Assembly (NCBI GenBank): GCA_019693395.1
Contig: JAAMXP010003949.1
Coordinates: 1-23,743, forward strand
Length of the DNA: 23,743 bases
Direction of reading: 5' to 3'
DNA from: Ettlia oleoabundans
Lineage: Eukaryota; Chlorophyta; Chlorophyceae; Chlamydomonadales
Part shown: positions 1 to 10,057 of the stretch, piece after piece
Numbering within the stretch: the first letter of the stretch is position 1
How the letters are laid out: every line of letters starts with the position of its first letter
Made by a program: the position numbers and the translations under genes
The notes under the pieces: generated by a model
Seen by the model: only the letters and a program-made list of their open reading frames with translations
Told to the model about the DNA's origin: nothing
Databases searched by the model: none

Positions 1-49
1 TTCCCCCCCACACCGCCCCCCCCGCGCCACTGTGTTGGCTGCTGTGCAG

Positions 50-3000
50 CGCTTGCGTCCCTACCCACGCGTGCTGCTGCGGCGCATGTCTGCTCGGTTT
101 AAAGATTACGACAAAACTCCAATTGGTGGGCAGGGTGTGGGCGTCAGTGTCATGGGTGTGGATCGCTGAGTAGTCGTAAAGTGAATGCAAGGGTGACGCA
201 GACTGGAAGGAAGGAGTCATGTCCTTTCACTGCGGGCAGCCTGCAACGGCTGTGCTTCATTTCGATTCATGTGATTCAGCAGGTGCAATCGTTCAGCCGG
301 GTGCCCATTCCCTCTGCAGGGTTTGGCATCGCTGTCTTCTGCATTGCCAAGACCAATGTCAGGCGAGCTGCAAACAGCAATTGCTGTCAACATTGGTAAA
401 GACAGCAATGTGGGCAATGCTGTGGTCCAGCGCACTGGGGCAAGGATCCTTTTATCTGAGCTGCAGTGGACCTAGCTGGGGTTGCTGTGTAATCTGCCTC
501 CCTGCATTCCTGCACGCCAGTCGTCGTGACGTAACGTGTAACAATGCTGCTGGCACCAAGCACCTGGTGCTGGTGTGTGTATATGTGTGTGTGCAGGGAG
601 GTGTACTGTCGGTTCCACGAGGCGTTTGAGCCCATGGGGGAGCCAAACATACCAGTTGACACACGCATGGTGCAGGTGGCCATGCGTCCTGGTGCAGTAA
701 GCGGTATTCATCTGTGACCAGTGGTGCTGTAATCTAGCAGGGTGTGCATGTAGGCTCGTAGGCGCGGCCGGCTTGTTGCACGATGAGCCTCACTGCAAGC
801 AATGCCCACTTTTACAATGCCTGCAGCCTGCTCTGCTGCAAATTGCTTGTTGGCCATGCCACTTCTTACTACGTCCCCGCACTGCCGCCCCTTGCTGTCC
901 TGTGTCCAGAGTGCCGAATTTTACGGTTTGCTGGAGCGGCTGAGGGTGTATGCAGCTCAGCATCATAGGGACCATTGGGTGCAGGTGAAGCGAGCTGTCG
1001 TAGCACCCTTTGGTATTGCTTTATGTGCTGCATCCCCAGGCTTGATGGTTCGGCCGCTGAGCCTCCCCTGATCGCCAACCCCTCACAGCATTCAGTTGTG
1101 CAACTGACACGCCGCTCCTCACTTGGTTGCTGGCCCCCCTCTTGCCCTATCGGCAGTGCACTGCCTGCGGCAAGTGGCGCATTGTGGATTTCCAGGCCGC
1201 GCAGCAGATCGACGGCGACACCGACTGGAGCTGTGCCATGCTCAGGTGGGGGGCTGGCGGGTGCGCAGTGCGCGCTTTCCCAATAATCACCGGCCGCCCA
1301 ACATAACCAACAGGTAGGATACTTATATTTGCTCGCCCTGCCATGTTCACGTGCAGACCTCCCTTCTCCAGCTGCCAGACACCGCTGTCCAGGAATGAGC
1401 AGGTGGGAGGCCACTATGCCGTGGGAGGCGCTGACTGGGCGGGCTCTGGAGATGAGGAGGAAGCAGGCGGCATGTTGCGGGCGCATGAACATAACATTAG
1501 GTGTGGAAGCGCCAGCGGGGATCCAGGCGTGGAAGCAGTTGGAACTATGCGCAATGCGGCTGCCAAGGCAAGGCAGGAAGAGATTGGTGTAATGGGGATT
1601 GCTGTCAAGCAGCAGCTGCTGCAAAGAGGGACGGCAGCATTGCGTGAGGGCACGCCCCGCGTGCCTGGCGCAGGATTGCCAGCAGCCGCAACAAGAACAT
1701 CCTCAGGCAGAGACACAGCTGTGGCTACACCTGTGGCGGCTGCTGGCCAGCAGCGGCAAGCTCCGATCTTTGAGCCAGGGATATGCAGCGGCATGAGCAG
1801 CCCCAGCAGCCCTGTGGAGGTTGCAGCGGATTCAGTGGGTAAGCCTCTTGTTAAGGGGCACTTGCCAGCGGCCTTCCAGCCCAAGGACCGGCTGCAGCAT
1901 GAAGTGCCACAACAGGGGCACCTGCAAGAGCAGCTGCCAGCACCCCTGCACGCACCGCAGCAACCACAAGAGCAACAGACAGGGCTGGCGGTTGCAGCAG
2001 CCAGCGTGGAGGCATCACATTGTGCACACCAGCTGGTCCAGCAGCCAGCAGGCAATGCGCTGGCCCCAGACCTTTGTGGAGCACAACCGGGGGCATCTGC
2101 AGGGTGGCCACTCCCCGCACCACCGCCCTCCGTTACCCGGCTGATCCCTGCTGCGCCCGGAACAATGGCATGTCTTGCACAACCACAGGCAGCTGGTGAG
2201 GCAGGAAGCTTCCGCCAGCAGCAGCAGCAGCAGCAGCTGCAGCTGCAGCCAGTGCAGCAGGCGCCACAACACATCCCGGCGCACCCGCTGCCATCCGCCT
2301 CCCAGGTTGTGTGCTCTGCCACTCTGCAAGAGCTTGTGAGGCTGCCACCACGCAACATCAGCCTGGACGCAGTGGAGGGGGCCGGTGGGCAGGTGAGCAT
2401 GGTCAGTGGGCATTGCACTGTCCAGGCCACTGATATAGAAATACATCCCTGGGAGCTGTGCGCCCTGCATGCTTCTGTTTTAATCTTGAGGCTGCGTGCC
2501 AGGTGGGGGCGCCACATGTGATTGGCCGTCAAAACAAGACCAGCTTCAATCCTTGCAGCCTGTGCAAGTGCTGTCTGCGCTGGAGCTGGCACGCCAGGCA
2601 CGTATTGCCGCCAACAGAGCGTATCTGGCAGGCCTGGGGCTGGGACCTCAGGCGATGAACAAAGGCCAGGTGGGGACGGTGTGCTGCTGTACCTGCGTAC
2701 TAGTTGTCAACTGCGCCCACCACCTCCATGCATTTTATCGTGTCAGCCTGGAAACAGTTTGCTTGGCAATGCAGCCGCAACCTTACCTTATCGGCATTGA
2801 TGTGTGCTTTTGCCTCGCTGTGCAGCAGATTTCACCACTACCAACCACGTTCTGCCTATGCCTGAGGTGTCGCAGGTGACGGCACTAGCCCCAAACGACC
2901 CGGTCATGCTGGCTGCGGCACGCGCGCTGGCAAGTCGCGCGGCTGCAGAGCAGAGCAGACGGCAGGTGCGGCTGTGTTGTGTTGCAGGAATTGACCCACT

Positions 3001-3557
3001 ATTTGCACACTGCTTTGGGGATGCCAGCTTCTGAGCTGCTGCCTGAACTGGCTGACTTGTCCGCCCTGTTACCACCTAGGCTCTCAGCCTCTGTCCTCTC
3101 CCTTTGCAGCTTGAGGAGGTGCGGCGCCGGTATGATGCGGCCCGGCGGCAGCGCCAACGCGAGGAGCCACACCTGTTAGGGATGCTGAGGAACCTGCAGG
3201 TCAGCTAACTACTACTACAATCAAGTACTACTAAGACAATTGGTTTATCATAACTGCACCAACTGTCAGGCTGCAATATTGATCAATGCCGCGCATCTGC
3301 AGCAGTCAATTGCGCTGGATGGCTGTTGTGCAAACTGGACGCTCTCGGTGTCATGTATCCTCACCAATGCACTTCTTTCCCACTTTGGCACATTACACCC
3401 ATTCTGGCAGGAGGAGGAGCAGGGGGCATGGCAGCAGCTGGAGCAGGCGGAGCGTGCAGCAGAACACCTGCGCCACAAGCAGCAGGACGGCGAGGGCACG
3501 AGGGCGGGTGCCCACGACACTTTGCAGCCCCCGGCGGTGGTGCGAGATCGGCTGTAA
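50..3557 (+). CDS. CW-type zinc-finger, coiled-coil protein (5' truncated; possibly MORC-like)
   Basis: Phase-consistent exons: 50-125, 320-395, 597-675, 910-984, 1157-1245, 1357-2392, about 2559 (or 2544)-2669, 2876-2965, 3110-3199, 3411-3557 (TAA). About 622 residues are visible; the 5' end lies left of the window. Residues 100-138 form a CW zinc finger: WVQC, then CGKWR, WSC and a final Cys, with ligands C103, C106, C128 and C138. The domain is rebuilt across two introns, a strong check on the model. CW domains typically read methylation on histone H3 Lys4, so a nuclear chromatin role is likely. A roughly 345-residue Gln/Ala/Pro-rich linker with a Q7 run follows, then a charged helical, probably coiled-coil C-terminus (exons at 3110 and 3411). 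The stretch before CW (F-x-x-L-L-E-R-L ... HW) loosely recalls the end of the MORC ATPase module, but no GHKL motif is visible, so MORC identity is inference. The roughly 100 residues before CW are otherwise unrecognised. Exon edges around 2544-2876 are the least certain. Confidence 0.8.
2216..2236 (+). repeat. CAG x7 trinucleotide tract coding Gln
   Basis: Seven uninterrupted CAG codons lie in the Gln-rich linker exon of the CW protein and are followed by more CTG/CAG codons. Such tracts vary in length by slippage, so alleles may differ here. Confidence 0.9.
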
Positions 3558-3957
3558 TGGGACGGAAGTGGTGGAGGAGTACTGGCAGGGAACAGTCGGT
3601 ATGATTGACTATCTTGCAGCAGCTGGCAGTATCCTACTGCTGCACCTTGCTGGATGCTAAAACATCGTGCAGTTGCACTGCTGAAGAGCAGTGGCTGGCT
3701 CAATGAAACAGCGTAACAGCTCTGTAAAAAGACTGCATCAAAGCAAATACATGTATAAAGCAGGGGATTGTGGCAACAGAGGAAAGATAAAAAACAGAAT
3801 CGCTGCTGAAGGACTTTTAACGGCTAATTTTCGTGTGTGGGCAGTTGTTACTGTATGACTGAGCTTGAGGCACTGCCAGTCACATCCGTCGACATGTCTA
3901 CTGCATCAACTTGGAAGTGGGCCCTACACACTAGGCGGCTCCAGGCGGATCCGGAGC
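3558..3957. other. Convergent intergenic region (shared 3' UTR space)
   Basis: This 400 bp separates the stop of the CW gene (+) from the stop of the lipase gene (-). It holds the likely polyadenylation motif of the CW gene. No TGTAA motif for the lipase is seen on the minus strand. No coding exon is supported. Confidence 0.6.
3723..3727 (+). other. TGTAA polyadenylation signal of the CW gene
   Basis: TGTAA is the usual polyadenylation signal of chlorophyte nuclear genes. It lies 166 nt after the TAA stop at 3555-3557 and is followed by an A-rich stretch, a plausible 3' UTR length. Confidence 0.6.
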
Positions 3958-6900
3958 CTAGTCCAGCTCGCTGCTGCTCATGGCATCCAGCTTCTTCGGC
4001 GAGCCAGCTGGCTTGCCCAATGAGCTGCCCTCCGCAAAATTCAGCAGCCGCCCCAGCAGCTGCACAGGGACACAGTGGAGTGATTGATAAGATGAAGCTG
4101 GGACCTGGAACAAAGCTGGGAAGCCGGGAAAATATGCATGCACCAACGCGCGCGCCATGCAAACTGGCGAACCGCCCCTACACCACTTAGCAAGTCGTTA
4201 GGGGAAACACCAGCTGGATGTAGAAGCACAGCACAGCTAGCACCAGCTGTACCTCTGCCATCGGCTGCGACTCCCCCAGGTGCGCCAACGCTTCCCTGCC
4301 GCCCGGCATTGGCTTTCTAAAGAGCTGCGCCCTGAGCACCGCTGCCAGGGAGGGGCAGTAGGAGGCGGCAAGCATATGCTGCCGCAGGCTGGTGCCTAGG
4401 GTCCTGCAGATATGACGTGTGCAGGAAGTACTTGCAAGTAAATAAAAAGAGCATCCTGCTTTAAGCTAACAAGTGGTGGGCAGGTGCGATTGACAACGTT
4501 GGTAAAGGCCGGAGGCACTTGCTGTTGCCTGGGTCACCTGTGGGCCGTGTGCTCAATGGTTGAGGGGCGTACAATGAGGTCGCCACGCCGGCTTAGCAGC
4601 ACCACCTTTCCAGAACGCTTGAACAGCACCAAAAACTTGCCCTGGTTGGCCACTGTTTGGAGGAGGGCGCATATGGATTGTGATGCAGCACGGCGCTGAT
4701 TGGTGCTCTGGTGCTGTATACTGCATCATACAGCATTAGTTGATGTCGACCCAATGAAGCCAACAAAAAAGGCGCGGCATCATGTTGGTGGGGTGGGACT
4801 GCAGCCCCATGCCTATGCCGCAGCCTGACATCTTAACTGCCCAGCGCTGCAAACACCCCCCACCACCAACCCATGTACCCACCTGCATCCTGGCGATTGA
4901 TAATTGACCAGGAGTCAGGCACCTTCTCTGCACGCAGTGTGCTGAGCAATACCACAGATGTGTCGGTGACCTGTTCAGGAGTTTGTGAGGGCAATGGAAC
5001 GCATGCACATGCAAAGGGCTGGACCACCCCCCCACCTTCATAGTCCTTGGCAAAGGCGCGATTGCCGGTGCGCGGCGCGCCAAAGGTGTAGGTGGATAGG
5101 CTGACGGTGGGGTCAGCCACAGGTGCTGCCTCAGTGATGGGCAGGGCTGCAGGTGACACCTTGAAGCCCCAGTCAGGCAGGGCGCGTGCAAGGTCAATGC
5201 CGCACAGGTGGGTCATGGCGCCGCCTGCACAACACACAGGCAGGGTAGGGACGCGCAACCAGCGCTAGACACGGCTGCCAGTAAGGAAACGAAGAAAAGA
5301 ACAAGTTGCATGCGGGAATGTAAGAAAAAAGAGTTGCCATTCCTCAACCTGCTCACCAAGACTGTGGCCCGCTAGCAAAATGCGGAATGATGCCTCGCCC
5401 TTCACTGCTGCAGGATTGGCCACGCTGCCATCACCACCTTCCTCCGCCAATGCACCCCCGGCTGCACTGCCGTTGCTGCTGCAGCAGCGATCTATGGTGA
5501 ATTTGGTAGGAGCCATGTCGATGTGCCCTTTGCCCTCCAGGATCTCTCTTATGCGTCCCAGCACCTGCACAAAGCATGGCAGGATCGTGTGACACGGAGG
5601 CATAAAAGGCATTGATCAATGACTATCTGGTTGATATGATGGCAGACGCTGCATGCCATTGCTGCATCCCTAGCTGTGTTGACAGTTGGATGACAAGAAG
5701 CTCAGGATTCCACGCATGGCGGCCTCACAAGGCAGCCCTCGCCTTGCCTTCGTGTGGAACCCATCCTGCACCCAGCTCTGCACAAATCCCAGGTGGCACA
5801 GCGGCATATCTCCCAGCCAGAAGGAGCCGCGCTTGGGAGGGTGCGCAGTGCGCCAAGCCTACGTATGACACATAGGAATGGAAGGTGAAATCCCCTGGTA
5901 TCAAACATAGTACCGATCGGCCTCGTTCCACTGTGCCATCATCCCTGCCTGGTCCATTGCAGTGACACACTAGTTTTGTCCCCTGCAACCCAGCATCAAG
6001 CTATAGACACCGGCCGGGACCACCACTACCGCACTTTAAGGTCTGAAACCAAGTTGGAAGCTGAGTTTGTCCCCCGAAATGTGATGATCAGGCAACGTGG
6101 CCCCCACACCAGCAGACAGTTGCTGTCATGCTTGGGCTCCCGCAGATATTCGATATGTAAGGCGCCAAACAGGGCCAGGGCGGTGGGAATGGAGGTGACA
6201 GTGTCCTGGGGCTGCAGGTAGGCAGGCACGCAACCAGTCCACCACTCTGTCAGTCACTGTTGCAAGCACCCTCAGTAACCATTCCCTTCACCTACCTGTC
6301 CACCATGCTGCATGGCTGGTATTGCAGCTAGATGTTGAAGAGTTGATCTGTTGCTGCTGCCTGCAGTTGCCTGTCAGCCATGCAGCCCGCCCTCACCCTG
6401 AAGTGGTAGTAGACATGGAGAGACATGTAAGCCGCCTTGAGCGCCGTCTCAAAGCAGAAGCAGGGTTCTGAGGGGAAGCCACGTCGCAGCACCAGAGGGG
6501 TCACCTCGCGCTCAGTCCTGCACAGTGGGATGGAGGCACATGGTCAGGCTGGCAGGCCACTGAGATGGGCTGGTTGGGTAGGTTGAGGGATGTGCACGCA
6601 ACAGAGTGCGGGCTATAGAGGGCGGAAAGTGTGAATCCTCCCAACTGTTGAGAGCACAGCACCCAAGCCTGGCAGCACACACCATGCAAACTGTTGCAGG
6701 CTGTCATGTAGCATGGTGGCTTGCTTGTCAGGCTTGCTGGGCATAAACAGCAGGCTCTCCACAACCACCGTTGCAGTCATGGCAATCTGGACATGGGGGG
6801 GAGGGAAAAAAATCATTACTGGCGCCAACTTGGCAGCGATGCTCAAAGCAGCTGATCTTGGGTTCTAGCCGGGCGCTGCCAGCCCGTCTGCGAGCCAGGT

Positions 6901-9409
6901 GCCCTGCTATGCCAGTGTGCCGCCTCCGTTCGCAGCAGTGCACGCCTGCTTGCCTGAGTGGGTGCCATGGCCACCCATATCACAAGGTATGATGTACAGG
7001 TGCCAAGGCGCATGTACCAGCAAAAGACGATGTTCAGGGTGTACAGGATGTAGGTGGGCACACGGGTGCGCAGGGCCAGGCGGGCAGCCAGGTTCTGCAA
7101 GGCGGCAGCCCCGGGTTGCCCCGGAGGAAGGCGATATTCCTAAACAGCGAGGGTTGCAGAGTATATGCAGTACCATGTATGTGGGTCGAACTGGTGCGAA
7201 GGGCAGGGGCAGATTGAGCGGGACACGTCCAAGGTGGAGCTATTGGCCGCGCCTCCCACCTGCACGCGGTAGTCGTTGTAGGGGTGGCGCCCCAGTTGGC
7301 GCAGCGCCAGCCACATCACCGCCAGGAACACGATGGCTGCACACAGGCGCAGCACTACAGGGGTCTTGACAATACTGGAAGCTGCTGTGCTGTTTAGAGG
7401 GGTGGGGGGCGGAGCCCACCGGCGCTGCAGCACCCTTCAGCCAAGGGTTCGGCCAGGAAGCTGATTGCTTTGCCTGGATGTGGCGCATCCTAGCAAACTC
7501 CTTTCTTCTCACACTCAACCAAGACAACACCCACCCATGACGTTCATGAGCGCTCCCGCAGCCCATGTGATGTTGATGGATCTTGTTTCGGGCTTGCAGT
7601 CACGGTCCCTGCGAATGACTGGGCACGTTGGCAGTTGCTTACGCTTGCTAGTACTCCCCTGCCAGGGCAACAAGGGAGTGTGCACATCAATGATGAAGGA
7701 CGGGTTGCACTGCTGCTGCCCCTGTGACCCACCACTCCCTGCAAGATTCGTGCGTAGGCCAGCAAGCGGGGTTGTGGACGTCGCTGCACTTCCAGCCTCC
7801 AGTAGGTAAGCACCCAGGGTTGTCCACATCATCGCAGTACCAGCCATTCCAGTCCTCTGCAGCAAACAGGAAAGAAAACTGTGCACGTGACATTATTTAT
7901 CAAATTTTTATCAACTGGAGGACCAAGAGACTGGCTGCTGCTTCTGCATCATGAGGATTTGGCTATTGGGCAGGTAACCCGCTCACCGGCACCATATGTT
8001 ACTGTTTCATGGATCAGCAGGATGATGGTGACTTGTATTGGCACCCACAGCAGCAGAAGAGCTGCCAGAGGCACGGCTTGGATGGCCAGACGGACATAAA
8101 GGGGCGCAGCAGGTGCATTGGAAGTGTCCACGCTGACGCTGGGATGCGGTGGCTGTGGCCCAGGCTGGGACCTGCTGGCAGTCGTGCTAGAAGACGAGGC
8201 TGCATTGCTGCTTCCGTATGCGTTCTCATGTGAGGGACCAGGCCCCAGCTGCTGCGTGCGTTGAAAGAGGCACCTACGAAGGTCTCCCAGAAGCGGGCCC
8301 CACTGAGCTTCAGGCACTAGCTGCGCAGCTTGAGTGATGTTCAGCAGGAATAAGGTGGAAATAATGAGGTGTTGAAGGCCTGCCATGACATCAACTGCAA
8401 CAGACGGAGGGCACAGCAGAGAGTTGGAACGATGTTCACAGGACCAACAGCTGTGATGCGCCAGGGCTGTGGTGCTATGCATGTACCATACCATGATGGG
8501 GCTCGTGCGCAGACTGCCGGACAGAGCTTGTCCTTTTTCCAGTGGGCAGCTTGGTCGATTGTCTGGCTCATTCGCATGGTCATGGCAGCAGAGGCACCAT
8601 TGATCACCTGGCGCATCAAACCAGCTACAACGGCGAACCCAAATGTAGACCACGTTAACGAGGAAGCATGATGCCCCAATGCCTTGCAGGCAGAGGCTGA
8701 CAGTGCTCAACCCCACGGCTGCCTTCTGCCTGACTGTCCACCTCCAGCCATTGGCGCGCGACCACAGCAGGCGCTTGCACAGCAGGCACAGCGTGGCCAG
8801 GATGACGCTGACGCACAGCGCTGCCAGGGGTGTGCACACGGCAGAATACGTGTTGTCCCTCAGAAGCAAGCTGGGGTCCTGCAGTTGCTTAGGTGAAGGT
8901 GGTACCAATACAATAGGTGTGCCAGTATGAGCGGAGTCGGGCAGTCCTGCACATTGCTCTAGTTGGCAGCTGACCAACGGGGGTGCATGTCAGCCTCAAA
9001 ACATGCTGCCCATCTACTTCCCAAACAAGGTCTGTCAAACAATCAACTCCATTAGGATATAACCCTCAATAGAACAGAGCAGACTAAAATCCAAGGGCCG
9101 GCTGGACACAGCCGTTTGGGACTCGAGCTTAGCGCTGGCGGGGACGGCATATGAGTTGAAGGCGCTGTTTTTGGCGGGATCGGGCGGCACTCACATCCTC
9201 TGCTTCGTAATTCTGCACCCGCCTACCTCGTTAAGCTTGGCCACTGCCTGCCAAGCCAGCACCGCGACGGCCACACACCAGGCCAGCCTGGGCACACCGA
9301 CGAACCACTTTCCCTCGCAATCGGAGATATGGGCAATCTTGAGTACCACTTGGTTGTGGTCTCTCTCTCTTCCAGAGCCCAACAAGGTAAGGGGCTGGGT
9401 TGAAGCCAT
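3958..9409 (-). CDS. Class-3 (alpha/beta-hydrolase) lipase with polytopic membrane N-terminus
   Basis: Exons in gene order: 9409-9227, 8878-8608, 8394-7987, 7856-7733, 7389-7260, 7139-6984 (or to 6975), 6786-6683, 6517-6397, 6211-6035, 5858-5748, 5564-5357, 5224-4883, 4652-4538, 4403-4253, 4059-3958 (TAG). All phases agree and give about 900 residues. Residues 1-430 hold about six hydrophobic helices (near 38-56, 72-95, 116-143, 250-280, 338-356, 400-416). The lipase domain spans about 460-830: FRGT at 544-547, nucleophile elbow GHSLG (Ser663), YTFGAPRTGN at 710-719, then an NRQD Asp (about 777) and a late QH (about His826) as the likely triad partners. It should cleave acyl esters of glycerolipids at a membrane. 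The layout resembles diacylglycerol lipases, but with more membrane segments and a Cys-rich loop. The exon 10-11 junction needs a GC-AG intron. A 57-nt segment in the 5224-4883 exon could be a retained in-frame intron. Confidence 0.88.
5565..5747 (-). other. Probable GC-AG intron in the lipase gene
   Basis: The donor reads AAG|GCAAGG and the acceptor TTTGTGCAG|GTG. This junction joins a stretch ending DGFHTK to one starting VLGRIREIL in frame, as expected between the FRGT and GHSLG blocks. The nearby GT donors leave phases that do not match this acceptor. Confidence 0.6.
7753..7842 (-). repeat. Duplicated Trp/Cys motif in the lipase loop
   Basis: Two 14-codon units start at 7842 and 7794 (48 nt apart). 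Both read W-x-C-x-D-V-x-N-P-x-C-x-P-T, with nine of fourteen residues identical. They lie within one exon, between two membrane segments, so they probably form a disulphide-bonded luminal or extracellular loop. Confidence 0.75.
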
Positions 9410-10057
9410 CTTCCGTTGCGCTGGGCCGCCCCGAGGGCTTGAAAGGGACAGCACGCCCGAGCGAAGGAACTGTCGATATGCTTGATTGCGGTGCCCAGAC
9501 TTGACGTACAATCGCTCAGGTACCGTGCAATGTACTGCAAAGAGGTGGACCTGCACATGTGACATGCTTGCAGGACACTGCTTGTGTCGGGTCTGTATAA
9601 TGTCAAATGTGCCTTCAATGGATGGTGAAGGCGTTGGCCAGTTGGTTGACACACTTGCAACTCGCTGAAAAGGAAGCAGGTTAACATTGCGATTGCATTC
9701 AAGAACGGTTCAAGAACCTGCAACAGGCTTTTAAGCGGTGCTTTGAGGGAGCTGCTGAAAGGCGTGGAATCACATGCGTTAACATAGAACGGCTGGATCG
9801 AGGCATTTGTTTATAGTGCACACGAGGAGAAGGTAAGGAAAAGTCAGATAATCCATAAAACACGACTAAAGTGAAGCACCAGCACCCAATGTCTGACCAA
9901 ATCAAGTTACTGTACCATCTTTGACGCACATTGATGCCACTGCGCAATAAAATATAGAGTTACTCGAAGTCTTCTCACTTCTCGAGCAGCTGACGCACCA
10001 CCAGAATCGTTGAAGCCTGCCAGAGAAATGTAGCAGGCGCCAGTTGATACACAGCTG
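9410..10057. other. Intergenic: ferroportin 3' UTR and lipase upstream region
   Basis: This 648 bp lies between two minus-strand genes. It should hold the lipase promoter next to 9410 and the ferroportin 3' UTR next to 10057. No TGTAA motif was found on the minus strand, and no coding exon or TATA box could be supported. Confidence 0.5.

Noticed and set aside
869..1624. 251-codon minus-strand open frame
   Set aside because: It lies antisense to the CW exons and introns and has no recognisable motif; the plus-strand CW finger explains the coding signal.
1414..2601. 395-codon minus-strand open frame opposite the CW protein
   Set aside because: It is Ser/Cys/Ala-rich and mirrors the Gln/Ala/Pro-rich exon on the plus strand; it has no domain of its own.
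4971..5027. Possible 57-nt in-frame intron in the lipase exon
   Set aside because: GT...CAG ends exist and removal keeps frame, and family spacing would be more typical without it, but the segment is open and too short to call without RNA data.
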